In this document: positions 27,931 to 35,745 of the stretch, piece after piece
Position numbering within the stretch: position 1 is the first letter of the stretch
Layout: each line of letters opens with the position of its first letter
Source of the DNA: Stenotrophomonas raiganjensis (SeqCode)
GTDB taxonomy: Bacteria; Pseudomonadota; Gammaproteobacteria; Xanthomonadales; Xanthomonadaceae
Direction of reading: 5' to 3'
Assembly: GCF_030658505.1 (NCBI RefSeq)
Contig: NZ_JAUTXR010000175.1
Span: 1-46,880, forward strand
DNA length: 46,880 nt
Made by a program: the position numbers and the translations under genes
Notes under the pieces: generated by a model
Seen by the model: only the letters and a program-made list of their open reading frames with translations
Database searches by the model: none
Told to the model about the DNA's origin: nothing

Positions 27931-27954
27931 GCAGTGCCGGCCGCTGGCCGGCAC
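27931..27954 (+). repeat. SMAG/REP palindrome (GCAG variant)
   Basis: GCAG followed by TGCCGGCC GCT GGCCGGCA, immediately after the PfpI gene and before the convergent DUF1439 gene. Confidence 0.7.
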
Positions 27955-27958
27955 CACC

Positions 27959-28555
27959 TTACTTGCCCAGCACGCCTGCCGGCACCAGGTTGCCCAGGTT
28001 CTGGTTGAAGGTGACCACCAGCTTGCCGTTCTTCACCTGCGCCGACTGCACCTGCAGGGCGCCAAGCACACCGGCCACGGCCGGATCCAGCTTGTAGATC
28101 GGCTCGCGCTGCGCATAGTCGCTCAGCCAGGCGTTGAGCAGCCCGCGGGTGCGTGAATCCAGGCGCCCGCCCTGGTTGGCCGGGGTGAAGTCATCCACGC
28201 TGGGCTGCTGCAGGTGGAAACCCTGGGTCTGCGCGTCGTAGCGCAGGCCACTGCTGAGTTTCACCGTGCCGAGCTTGGCCGGGTTGCCGCCGGCGGTTGC
28301 CAAGGCCACATCCATGCCCAGGTTCAACCGCTCACCGGCCGGGAGGCTCAGTTGAGGGTGGCTCATGGTCAGGGCGATCAGGCCGCCCAGGGCATCCTGG
28401 GTGCGCGGGAAACTGCCATCGAGGTACTGCTGCACGTCGCTGGCACCCACCGACAGTTCGCGGCCGGAGATGGAAGGAGCGGCCTGCGCACCGATCGCGG
28501 CAGCGATCAGTACGGTGGAGGCGGCGAGGCGGGTCATCAGGGAACGCAGGCGCAT
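27959..28555 (-). CDS. Exported DUF1439 (YceB-like) protein
   Basis: A 198-residue exported protein: signal peptide about 1-26 (ending IGAQA), then a DUF1439 domain like E. coli YceB, a tubular lipid-binding-type beta fold of unknown function. Visible blocks include ISGRELSVGASDVQQYLDGSFP (start of the domain) and VDDFTPANQGG. It lacks the lipobox of YceB. ATG 28555 is chosen to begin the signal peptide; the upstream frame overlaps other sequence without family character. Confidence 0.65.
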   Translation of the reverse strand: MRLRSLMTRLAASTVLIAAAIGAQAAPSISGRELSVGASDVQQYLDGSFPRTQDALGGLIALTMSHPQLSLPAGERLNLGMDVALATAGGNPAKLGTVKLSSGLRYDAQTQGFHLQQPSVDDFTPANQGGRLDSRTRGLLNAWLSDYAQREPIYKLDPAVAGVLGALQVQSAQVKNGKLVVTFNQNLGNLVPAGVLGK

Positions 28556-28637
28556 GGCAGTGACCGGTGGGGTATGAATGGACGAATCAAAGAGTAGCTG
28601 TGCCGGCTGAATCGTGCGTGCATGCCGCTGCAACGGT

Positions 28638-29180
28638 TCAGTCCAGCGTTGGCCGCAGTTGTGCGGACTGGATCTGCCAGCCACGGCCGTCGCCGCTCGG
28701 CTGCACGCGGTACCAGCCGCCAAAGCGGAAGGTGCCCTGGAGAGTGACCGCGCGGATCCGCACCGGCACCTCCAGCAGCCGGGGTGGTTGCTGGTCGTCG
28801 CGTGCGATCGGGATGCCGCTGTCCAGGCGCAGCGTACGCAGGTCCTGCAGCTGGCGCAGTGCGGCATCGTCTGCGTGGCGCGGATCGGCAGGCGGGAATG
28901 CCCAGGCCGCATCGCTGGCGCTGCGATTGCGGTTGAGCAGCGCGATCACGTAGCGGTTGAGCATCACCGACGGCGTTTCGGCGTCGGCGGCCACCGCAGC
29001 GAACAGCGGATCGACCTTCGGTGGTTGCAGCGCCGATGTGGCGGTGCTGGCCATGGGCTGCATCCGCGCGGCGGCTGTGGCCGCAGCGTGAGCCGGTGCA
29101 GGTGCCGGATCCGGCGTCGGTGCCGTTCGCGAGCAGCCGAGCAGCACCAAGGGGGCAATCAGTAACAGGTAACTGCGCAT
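28638..29180 (-). CDS. Hypothetical lipoprotein
   Basis: A 180-residue putative lipoprotein: lipobox VLLGC with C16. A Pro/Ala-rich linker (about 18-55) leads into a small domain (about 60-180) containing LNRYVIALLNRNRSASDAAW and a beta-rich C-terminus GWYRVQPSGDGRGWQIQSA. I do not recognise the family. It lies 82 bases upstream of the DUF1439 gene on the same strand and may share its transcript. Confidence 0.65.
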   Translation of the reverse strand: MRSYLLLIAPLVLLGCSRTAPTPDPAPAPAHAAATAAARMQPMASTATSALQPPKVDPLFAAVAADAETPSVMLNRYVIALLNRNRSASDAAWAFPPADPRHADDAALRQLQDLRTLRLDSGIPIARDDQQPPRLLEVPVRIRAVTLQGTFRFGGWYRVQPSGDGRGWQIQSAQLRPTLD

Positions 29181-29236
29181 GCCAGCCTCCTCCCCGAGGC
29201 GACGTGAGGGAGCGCAGTGTATCGATTGCGAGGCGG

Positions 29237-29545
29237 TCAGCGGGAGGAGGGGAGCTGTTCCAGTGCATCCAGGGCTGGGAGCACCTGTGCCGCGATGGCG
29301 GCCAGCGCGTGGCCGTCGGACTCGGCATGGCGCTGCACGATGTCGCGCAGCAACTGGGTGGCGATCACCAGGGTGGCGCGTTCGTCGCCGCTGAGGCCTG
29401 CGCTGCGCGGTGCCGCTTCCAGCAGGCGCATCAGGTCACGGCTGGCACGGTGTTCCAGTTCGATGGTGCAGCGCCCGGTGCACTGCAAACCGTCCTTTTC
29501 GATGGGGGTCACCGAGATCCGGTAGCGGGTGGAGGGGCTGGCCAT
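29237..29545 (-). CDS. DUF3861-like small protein
   Basis: A 102-residue soluble protein opening with YRISVTPIEKDGL, then CTIELEHRASRDLMRLLEA and a helical half with DERATLVIATQLLRDIV. The first strand-helix resembles DUF3861 proteins, but I cannot be certain without a profile search. The start at 29545 removes an unsupported upstream extension. Confidence 0.55.
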   Translation of the reverse strand: MASPSTRYRISVTPIEKDGLQCTGRCTIELEHRASRDLMRLLEAAPRSAGLSGDERATLVIATQLLRDIVQRHAESDGHALAAIAAQVLPALDALEQLPSSR

Positions 29546-29742
29546 GAGGGGTGCTCGCCGTAGCTGTGGAGGATGTGCCCACGATAGGCAACGCCGCGGC
29601 CGGCGGCGACGGCCGGCGCTGCACGCAGTGTTCCACCCGGTACGTTCCGGCACTGCCGCAGGCGGGACCCAGCCAATGGCGACGGGCTTGTACGGGTATT
29701 CCCGGGGATGCGGCAACGCTGTGTTGCGGGCCGTGGTTGGGA

Positions 29743-29774
29743 CAAAAAAAACGGGACGGCCAGAGCCGTCCCGT
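29743..29774 (-). terminator. Rho-independent terminator of the HU-like gene
   Basis: On the minus strand, ACGGGACGGC, loop TCTG, GCCGTCCCGT, then eight T. It lies 25 bases after the HU-like stop. Confidence 0.92.
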
Positions 29775-29798
29775 CGGAATCCGCGTTGGGGCGCGCGC

Positions 29799-30197
29799 TT
29801 ACAGCGCGGCGTCCTTCAGCTTCTTCAGCGGACGCACCTTCAGCTTGGTGGTGGCCGGCTTGGCGGCGAACCACTGCTCTTCCTTGGTGAACGGGTTGAT
29901 GCCCTTGCGCTTCGGCTTGGCCGGCACATTGACGGTGGTGATCTTCAGCAGGCCCGGCAGGGTGAAGGAGCCAGCGCCCTTCTTGTGCACCGAGGAGGCG
30001 ACAGCGCTTTCCAGCGAGGCCAGCACAGCGCGGACGTCCTTGGCGATGACGCCGGAGGCTTCAGCGATGTGTGCAACCAGGCCGGACTTGGTCAGCACTT
30101 CCTTGATCGGCTTCGGAGCGGCCGGCTTGGCGGCTGCCTTCGTCGCGACTTTCTTCACTGCCTTCTTCGGGGCAGCCTTCTTAGCGGTCTTTGCCAT
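29799..30197 (-). CDS. HU-family histone-like protein with Lys/Ala-rich N-terminal tail
   Basis: A 132-residue DNA-binding protein. Residues 1-30 are a lysine/alanine/proline-rich tail like eukaryotic H1 or AlgP tails; residues 33-130 form an HU/IHF fold (TKSGLVAHIAEASG, LASLESAVASSVHKKGAGSFTLPGLLKITTV). HU proteins bend and compact DNA; the tail would add non-specific binding. The KRKGINPFTKEEQWFAAKPA segment is the beta-arm region. ATG 30197 begins the tail, preceded by a GGAA-type ribosome site. A strong promoter and terminator frame it as a single-gene unit. Confidence 0.85.
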   Translation of the reverse strand: MAKTAKKAAPKKAVKKVATKAAAKPAAPKPIKEVLTKSGLVAHIAEASGVIAKDVRAVLASLESAVASSVHKKGAGSFTLPGLLKITTVNVPAKPKRKGINPFTKEEQWFAAKPATTKLKVRPLKKLKDAAL

Positions 30198-30567
30198 GGT
30201 TTCCTGTTCCGTGAACGGTTGGTTGTTTGGTCGGCGCCGAACCCCGTCGGCAAGCGCAATGTAGGGCAACTCTCGGGCGCCGCCAATAGCCCGAAGCGCG
30301 GAAAGTGCATGTTTTTTCATATCCAGGGCGATTCAGTACATGGCCGGCAGTGGGGAATGGGGGCCCATGAAAGGGCCGGCGTTCGCCACCCCATCCTTGG
30401 TGGGGTGCGCGAAACCACTGAAAACAAGGGAAAAATGCGCGGCGAGCTGGTGAAGAAGTGACCACCTGCCCGGTTCCCGGCGGACGAGCGCCGTGCGGCG
30501 GAGCGACGCAGGGCTAACGCGTGCCGTGCGAGGGTGACCGTTCATCACCGACACGCAGGAGCAGCAC
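30198..30567. other. Gene-free stretch between HU-like and OsmC genes
   Basis: Besides the HU promoter at 30258-30286, it holds a CACCCC/GGGGTG hairpin near 30388-30409. No gene is supported. Confidence 0.5.
30258..30286 (-). promoter_or_regulatory. Promoter of the HU-like gene
   Basis: On the minus strand, TTGGCG, a 17-base spacer and TACATT, about 60 bases upstream of the start codon. Confidence 0.6.
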
Positions 30568-30999
30568 ATGGGAATCTCGCGACACGCCACCGCGCACTGG
30601 GAGGGCGATCTGAAGTCGGGCAAGGGACAGTTGAGCACGCCGCAGAGTGGGGTGCTGGACAAGACCCGCTACGGCTTCAACAGTCGCTTCGGTGACGAGA
30701 AGGGCACCAATCCCGAGGAGCTGATCGCAGCCGCCCACGCCGGCTGTTTCACCATGGCGCTGTCGGCCAAGCTGGGCGAAGCGGGCTTTGCCCCGACCTC
30801 GCTGGACACCGAAGCCAAGGTCGATCTGTCATTGGAGGGCGGCCCGCAGCTGTCGCAGATCCGGCTGAAGGTGAAGGCAGTGGTGCCGGGTATCGACGCG
30901 ACGCAGTTCCGTGCGATTGCCGATGACGCCAAGCAGAACTGCCCGGTGTCCAAGGCGCTGAGCGCGGTGCCGATCAGCCTGGAAGCCGAGCTGGGCTGA
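30568..30999 (+). CDS. OsmC-family peroxiredoxin
   Basis: A 143-residue OsmC/Ohr-superfamily protein that reduces organic hydroperoxides with a cysteine pair. The peroxidatic Cys is C60 in AHAGCFTMAL and the resolving Cys C125 in KQNCPVSKAL. Length and the FGDEKGTNPEELIAAAH block fit OsmC rather than Ohr. A GGAG lies about 9 bases upstream of the ATG. Confidence 0.93.
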   Translation: MGISRHATAHWEGDLKSGKGQLSTPQSGVLDKTRYGFNSRFGDEKGTNPEELIAAAHAGCFTMALSAKLGEAGFAPTSLDTEAKVDLSLEGGPQLSQIRLKVKAVVPGIDATQFRAIADDAKQNCPVSKALSAVPISLEAELG

Positions 31000-31001
31000 G
31001 G

Positions 31002-31024
31002 GTAGTGCCGGCCGCTGGCCGGCA
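31002..31024 (+). repeat. SMAG/REP palindrome
   Basis: GTAG head followed by TGCCGGCC GCT GGCCGGCA, just after the osmC stop. Confidence 0.75.
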
Positions 31025-31113
31025 ACCGCATGATCTCGAGGTCCAGGTAACAGCCGGCCAGCGTTATGGCGGCCTTCCTGGCCGCCACCCTCCGGGCCGT
31101 CGCGTCCGACGTT

Positions 31114-31146
31114 GGCAGCGGCTCCTGCCGCTGCCTTCGGCTCTAC
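31114..31146 (-). repeat. SMAG-like palindrome
   Basis: On the minus strand GTAG heads a GGCAGCGGC/GCCGCTGCC hairpin (31114-31135). It lies between the convergent osmC and phzF genes. Confidence 0.5.
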
Positions 31147-31157
31147 CTCGATGGTGT

Positions 31158-32036
31158 TTACCAATCGATGGTGCCGCTGATCACCGTCTGCACCTGCCCG
31201 CCAGACCAGACCTCGCCGTCCTGGTCGACCAGCAGGGTCAGGCGCGCGTCATGGCCGACTTCGCGGCCCTGGCTGACTTCAAACGGCGTCCGTCCACGCG
31301 GCAGCGCGTCACGCAGGTCCAGCCATGCGGCCAGCACGGCGTTGGCGGCACCGGAGGCGGCGTCCTCGAAGCGGCGTCCATTGCCGACGAAGGCACGTAC
31401 CGCCAGGTCGAATCCCTCGCTGCCATCACTGAAGGCATAGGCGAACACGCCCATGCTGTCGGTGGATTCGGCCAGTGTGGCGACCGCATCCCAGTCCGGA
31501 CGCAGGGCACGCAACGCGGCCTCATCGGCCACCTGCACCACCCACCAGCTACGCCCGCCCTGCATGCGGGCCGGCGGCAGTGCACCCAGCGGCCAGTCCT
31601 TCAGCGCCGCCAGCAGGCGCGGATCGGTGGCTTCAGCGGTCTCCGCCAGCTGCGCGCGCGGAGTGCGGATGGCGATGCGCTGCTGCGCGCCTTCACCACT
31701 GACGCGCAGCGGCAGGGCACCGGCGATGCCGTCCTGCACCAGTACGCCGTCCACCGGCGTAGCCAGGCCCGCCTGAAGCACTGCATGGGCGGTGCCGACG
31801 CTGGGATGGCCGGCGAACGGGACTTCCTTCTGCGGGCTGAACATGCGCAGCCGGTAGCTGGCACCGGCTGCCTGCGGCGGGAACACGAAGGTGGTCTCGG
31901 GCAGGCGCGTCCAGCGGGCGATGGCCTGCATGCTGGCGTCGTCCAGGCCGTCGGCATCGAGCACTACGGCCAGTGGATTGCCGGCGCCGGCACGTGGGGA
32001 GAACACATCCAGCTGCAGGAAACGGCGGGTGGTCAT
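31158..32036 (-). CDS. PhzF-family isomerase-like protein, paralogue 1
   Basis: A 292-residue PhzF-like protein with two similar hot-dog-like halves. Recognised by RFLQLDVFSPRAGAGNPLAVV at the N-terminus, the catalytic Glu in LPETTFVF, FAGHPSVGTA, and VRAFVGNGRRFEDAASGAANA in the second half. PhzF family enzymes isomerise or epimerise small molecules; true PhzF makes phenazine precursors, but no phenazine genes are present, so the substrate is unknown. ATG 32036 is preferred over an upstream ATG at 32084. It follows a second PhzF gene on the same strand. Confidence 0.87.
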   Translation of the reverse strand: MTTRRFLQLDVFSPRAGAGNPLAVVLDADGLDDASMQAIARWTRLPETTFVFPPQAAGASYRLRMFSPQKEVPFAGHPSVGTAHAVLQAGLATPVDGVLVQDGIAGALPLRVSGEGAQQRIAIRTPRAQLAETAEATDPRLLAALKDWPLGALPPARMQGGRSWWVVQVADEAALRALRPDWDAVATLAESTDSMGVFAYAFSDGSEGFDLAVRAFVGNGRRFEDAASGAANAVLAAWLDLRDALPRGRTPFEVSQGREVGHDARLTLLVDQDGEVWSGGQVQTVISGTIDW

Positions 32037-32069
32037 AGGGGGCAGATTCCGTAAACGAGAGGGGATACG

Positions 32070-32093
32070 GTAGCGCCGGGCCATGCCCGGCGT
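32070..32093 (+). repeat. SMAG/REP palindrome, left arm of an inverted pair
   Basis: GTAGCGCCGGGCCATGCCCG. With the inverted copy at 32107-32130 it can fold into one long cruciform. Confidence 0.75.
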
Positions 32094-32106
32094 CCGTGTA
32101 CTGCGT

Positions 32107-32130
32107 TCGCCGGACGTGGCCCGGCGCTAC
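32107..32130 (-). repeat. SMAG/REP palindrome, right arm of an inverted pair
   Basis: On the minus strand GTAGCGCCGGGCCACGTCCG. The TAG of its GTAG is the stop codon of the second phzF gene. Confidence 0.75.
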
Positions 32131-32999
32131 CAATGGATGTGGCCGTCGATCACGCACTGCACCTGGCCGCCGATCCACACCGTGCCCTGCGCATCAACCT
32201 CGACCTGCACGCGACCATCGCGACCGACTTCTCGGCCCTGGCTGGCCACGTAGCGGCCCTCGCGGCCGGGCAGGGCGCCGCGCTGCTTCAGCCAGGCGCC
32301 GATCAGCGCATTGGCGCTGCCGGTCACCGGGTCCTCGGGCACGCTGGGTGCGTCGGCGGGGCAGAACGCGCGCACCACGCTGGTATGGCCGCTACCGGCT
32401 TCGTCGGCGAATACCGCCACGCCGGTGGCATCGGTGGCGAGGCTCCAGTCGGCCAGCACGGCCATGTCCGGCACCAGATTGCGCACGGCGTCGGCATCGC
32501 GCAGCGGCAGCAGCCACCAGCGGGCGCCGTTGTCCCAGAGTTCGGGCACGTGCCCGTTGGCGGCGAGGGCCAGCAGCGCTTCGGGTGCCGCATCTGCGTC
32601 GGCCGCCAGCTGCCGGGCCGGTGGGCTGGCCAGCTGGATCTGCAGCGCCTCGGCCGGGCCGCTCACCCGTACCGGCAGCAACCCCGCCGCGCATTGCTGC
32701 AGCAGGGCACCGTCGTGCGGTTGCGCCAGGCCGCAGGTCACCGCCGCCCAGGCGGCGCCGACGCTGGGGTGGCCGGCGAAGGCCAGCTCGCGGGTCGGGG
32801 TGAAGATGCGGATGTGGTAATCGGCGCCGGGCGCACTGGGACGCAGGAAGAACACCGTCTCGGACAGGTTCAGCCAGGCGGCCAGTGACTGCATCTGCTC
32901 GCCGGAGAGCCTATCGGCGTCCAGGATGGCGCCCAGTGGGTTGCCGGTGCCGGGGCGGGGGGCAAAGACATCGAGTTGCAGGTAACGGAGGACGGCCAT
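32127..32999 (-). CDS. PhzF-family isomerase-like protein, paralogue 2
   Basis: A 290-residue PhzF-like protein, clearly paralogous to its downstream neighbour. Shared blocks: RYLQLDVFAPRPGTGNPLGAI, the catalytic Glu in LSETVFFL, FAGHPSVGAA, VPEDPVTGSANA and the closing IGGQVQCVIDGHIHW. Substrate is unknown. The stop codon TAG lies inside the GTAG head of a SMAG element. The two phzF genes probably arose by tandem duplication and have diverged. Confidence 0.87.
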   Translation of the reverse strand: MAVLRYLQLDVFAPRPGTGNPLGAILDADRLSGEQMQSLAAWLNLSETVFFLRPSAPGADYHIRIFTPTRELAFAGHPSVGAAWAAVTCGLAQPHDGALLQQCAAGLLPVRVSGPAEALQIQLASPPARQLAADADAAPEALLALAANGHVPELWDNGARWWLLPLRDADAVRNLVPDMAVLADWSLATDATGVAVFADEAGSGHTSVVRAFCPADAPSVPEDPVTGSANALIGAWLKQRGALPGREGRYVASQGREVGRDGRVQVEVDAQGTVWIGGQVQCVIDGHIHW

Positions 33000-33026
33000 C
33001 TACGGGGATATTGCGCTTAGAATCAG

Positions 33027-33055
33027 GGGTTCCGCCCCTGAGGGCGGCTTCCCCA
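33027..33055. other. GC-rich hairpin in the leader of the aspartokinase/DAP decarboxylase gene
   Basis: GGGG, TTCCGCCC, loop CTGA, GGGCGG, CTT, CCCC: a strong stem-loop ending 20 bases before the start codon, which itself lacks a clear ribosome site. It may influence translation; it is far too small for a lysine riboswitch. Confidence 0.4.
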
Positions 33056-33074
33056 CATTCTACATAGCCAATCC

Positions 33075-35669
33075 ATGTCAGCTTCCCCCCTTGTCGATCG
33101 TTGGATCGTACTGAAGTTCGGCGGCACCTCGGTGTCGCGTCGTCATCGCTGGGATACGATCGGGAAGCTGGCGAAAAAACGTGCGGAAGAGACCGGCTCG
33201 CGCGTGCTGGTGGTGGTGTCGGCGCTGTCCGGGGTCACCAACGAACTGACCGCCATCGCCGATGGCGCGCCGGACAGCCGTGATCGCGTGGCGGCGCTGG
33301 TCGAGCGCCATGAGGGCTTCCTGGCCGAACTGGGACTGGGGTGCGAGGTGCTGGCCGAGCGCCTGGCCGCGCTGCAGGGCCTGCTGGACGACGCGCGTGC
33401 GGCCACCCGTCCGCTGGACTGGCAGGCCGAAGTGCTGGGCCAGGGCGAGCTGTTGTCCTCCACCCTGGGTGCGGCCTACCTGCGCGCCTCGGGCCTGGAC
33501 ATGGGGTGGATGGATGCCCGCCAGTGGCTGGACGCGATGCCGCCGCAGCCGAACCAGAGCGACTGGTCGCAGCGCCTGTCGGTGAACTGCCAATGGCGTG
33601 CCGACGCGGAGTGGATGCAGCGCTTCCGCGCGCAGCCGACCCGCCTGCTGATCACCCAGGGCTTCATTTCGCGGCATGCCGATGGCGGTACCGCCATCCT
33701 CGGCCGCGGTGGCTCGGATACCTCGGCGGCGTACTTCGGCGCGTTGCTCGGTGCCAGCCGGGTGGAGATCTGGACTGATGTGCCGGGCATGTTCAGCGCC
33801 AATCCGAAGGACGTGCCGGACGCGCGCCTGCTGACCCGCCTTGACTATTACGAAGCGCAGGAAATCGCCACCACCGGCGCCAAGGTGCTGCACCCGCGCT
33901 CGATCAAGCCGTGCCGCGATGCCGGCGTGCCGATGGCCATCCTCGATACCGAGCGCCCGGAACTGCCGGGCACCAGCATCGATGGCAGCGCCGCACCGGT
34001 TCCGGGGGTGAAGGCGATCAGCCGCCGCAACGGCATCGTGCTGGTGTCGATGGAAGGTATCGGCATGTGGCAGCAGGTCGGCTTCCTGGCCGATGTATTC
34101 AACCTGTTCAAGAAGCACGGGCTGTCGGTGGACCTGATCGGTTCGGCCGAGACCAACGTCACCGTGTCGCTGGACCCGTCCGAGAACCTGGTCAACACCG
34201 ATGTGCTGGCCGCGCTGTCGGCCGACCTGTCGCAGATCTGCAAGGTGAAGGTGATCGTGCCGTGCGCGGCGATCACCCTGGTTGGCCGTGGCATGCGTTC
34301 GCTGCTGCACAAGCTGTCGGATGTGTGGGCCACCTTCGGCCGCGAGCGCGTGCACATGATCTCGCAGTCGTCCAACGACCTGAACCTGACCTTCGTCATC
34401 GACGAGGCCGATGCCGATGGCCTGCTGCCGATCCTGCACGCCGAGCTGATCGACAGCGGTGCGATGCCGGTGGAAGAGACCGAAGTGTTCGGCCCGCGCT
34501 GGCGCGAGATTGCCGGCAGCGTGCGCCCGCGTGGCACGCCGTGGTGGCGGGGCCAGCGTGCGCACCTGCTGCAGCTGGCCGACGCCGGTACGCCGCGCTA
34601 CGTCTACCACCTGCCGACAGTGCGCGCTCGTGCCCGCGCGCTGGCCGCGATCAAGCCGATCGACCAGCGTTACTACGCGATCAAGGCCAACAGCCACCCG
34701 GCCATCCTGCAGCTGCTGGAAGCCGAGGGCTTCGGCCTGGAGTGCGTGTCGCATGGCGAGCTGAAGCACGTGTTCCAGCACCTGCCGGAACTGTCGCCCA
34801 AGCGCGTGCTGTTCACCCCCAGCTTCTGCCCGCGCAGTGAGTACGAGGCGGCGTTCGCGCTCGGCGTGACCGTCACCGTCGACAACGTCGAAGCGCTGCA
34901 GCGCTGGCCGGACCTGTTCCGCAACCGCGAGCTGTGGCTGCGCGTCGATCTGGGCCGTGGTGAAGGACACCACGCCAAGGTCCGTACCGGTGGCAAGGAG
35001 TCCAAGTTCGGCCTGCCGATCGCCCGCGTCGACGAGTTCGTGCGGGCGGCCACCGACCTGGGCAGCCGCGTGGTCGGCCTGCACGCGCACCTCGGCAGCG
35101 GCGTGGAAACCGCGCAGCACTGGCGCCTGATGTGCGATGAGCTGGCCGGTTTCGCCCGCCGCATCGGCAGCGTGCAGACCATCGACATCGGCGGCGGCCT
35201 GCCGATTCCGTACTCCGCCGAGGACGAGCCGTTCGACCTGGACGCGTGGGCCGAAGGCCTGGCCGAGGTCAAGGCGCTGCATCCGGCGTTCCGCCTGGCG
35301 ATCGAGCCGGGCCGCTACCTGGTGGCCGAATCCGGCGTGCTGCTGACCCACGCCACCCAGGTGGTGGAAAAGGACGGCGTGCGCCGCGTCGGCCTGGATG
35401 CCGGCATGAATGCACTGATGCGCCCGGCGCTGTACGACGCCTGGCACGACATCGAGAACCTCAGCCGCCAGGGTGGCTACGCTGAGGCGGCATTCGATGT
35501 GGTCGGCCCGATCTGCGAATCCAGCGACGTGTTCGGCAAGCGCCGCAAGCTGCCGGTGTCTACCGCGCCGGATGACGTGATGCTGATCGCCGATGCGGGC
35601 GCCTACGGCTATTCGATGGCCAACACCTACAACCAGCGGATGCTGCCGCGCGAAGACGTGATCGAGTGA
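33075..35669 (+). CDS. Bifunctional aspartate kinase/diaminopimelate decarboxylase
   Basis: An 864-residue fusion of the first and last enzymes of the DAP-lysine pathway. Residues about 10-300 are aspartate kinase (KFGGTSVS at 14-21, GRGGSDTSA, DVPGMFSANP), and about 320-460 are ACT regulatory repeats. Residues about 500-864 are PLP-dependent DAP decarboxylase: K537 in YYAIKANS binds PLP, followed by HLGSGVE, IDIGGGLP, IEPGRYLV and CESSDVFG. Aspartokinase commits aspartate to DAP for peptidoglycan; the decarboxylase turns meso-DAP into lysine. This fusion is known from Xanthomonadaceae. It is followed by murL and murD2, whose products also act in cell-wall precursor synthesis. Confidence 0.93.
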   Translation: MSASPLVDRWIVLKFGGTSVSRRHRWDTIGKLAKKRAEETGSRVLVVVSALSGVTNELTAIADGAPDSRDRVAALVERHEGFLAELGLGCEVLAERLAALQGLLDDARAATRPLDWQAEVLGQGELLSSTLGAAYLRASGLDMGWMDARQWLDAMPPQPNQSDWSQRLSVNCQWRADAEWMQRFRAQPTRLLITQGFISRHADGGTAILGRGGSDTSAAYFGALLGASRVEIWTDVPGMFSANPKDVPDARLLTRLDYYEAQEIATTGAKVLHPRSIKPCRDAGVPMAILDTERPELPGTSIDGSAAPVPGVKAISRRNGIVLVSMEGIGMWQQVGFLADVFNLFKKHGLSVDLIGSAETNVTVSLDPSENLVNTDVLAALSADLSQICKVKVIVPCAAITLVGRGMRSLLHKLSDVWATFGRERVHMISQSSNDLNLTFVIDEADADGLLPILHAELIDSGAMPVEETEVFGPRWREIAGSVRPRGTPWWRGQRAHLLQLADAGTPRYVYHLPTVRARARALAAIKPIDQRYYAIKANSHPAILQLLEAEGFGLECVSHGELKHVFQHLPELSPKRVLFTPSFCPRSEYEAAFALGVTVTVDNVEALQRWPDLFRNRELWLRVDLGRGEGHHAKVRTGGKESKFGLPIARVDEFVRAATDLGSRVVGLHAHLGSGVETAQHWRLMCDELAGFARRIGSVQTIDIGGGLPIPYSAEDEPFDLDAWAEGLAEVKALHPAFRLAIEPGRYLVAESGVLLTHATQVVEKDGVRRVGLDAGMNALMRPALYDAWHDIENLSRQGGYAEAAFDVVGPICESSDVFGKRRKLPVSTAPDDVMLIADAGAYGYSMANTYNQRMLPREDVIE

Positions 35670-35705
35670 TCACCACCCGCGCCCTGCACCCGCCCACCGA
35701 CACGC

Positions 35706-35723
35706 CCCGCGCCGCTGCGCGGG
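35706..35723. other. Hairpin between the aspartokinase fusion gene and murL
   Basis: CCCGCGC, loop CGCT, GCGCGGG. No T run follows, so it is more likely an mRNA stability or processing structure than a terminator. Confidence 0.4.
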
Positions 35724-35745
35724 CCCGTGCCTGACCGGATACACC

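Noticed and set aside
31158..32999. Phenazine biosynthesis
   Set aside because: Two PhzF-family proteins occur, but no other phz genes are nearby; the family is broad.
33000..33074. Lysine riboswitch before the aspartokinase/DAP decarboxylase gene
   Set aside because: Only a short hairpin fits in 75 bases; the lysine riboswitch needs a far larger five-helix structure.
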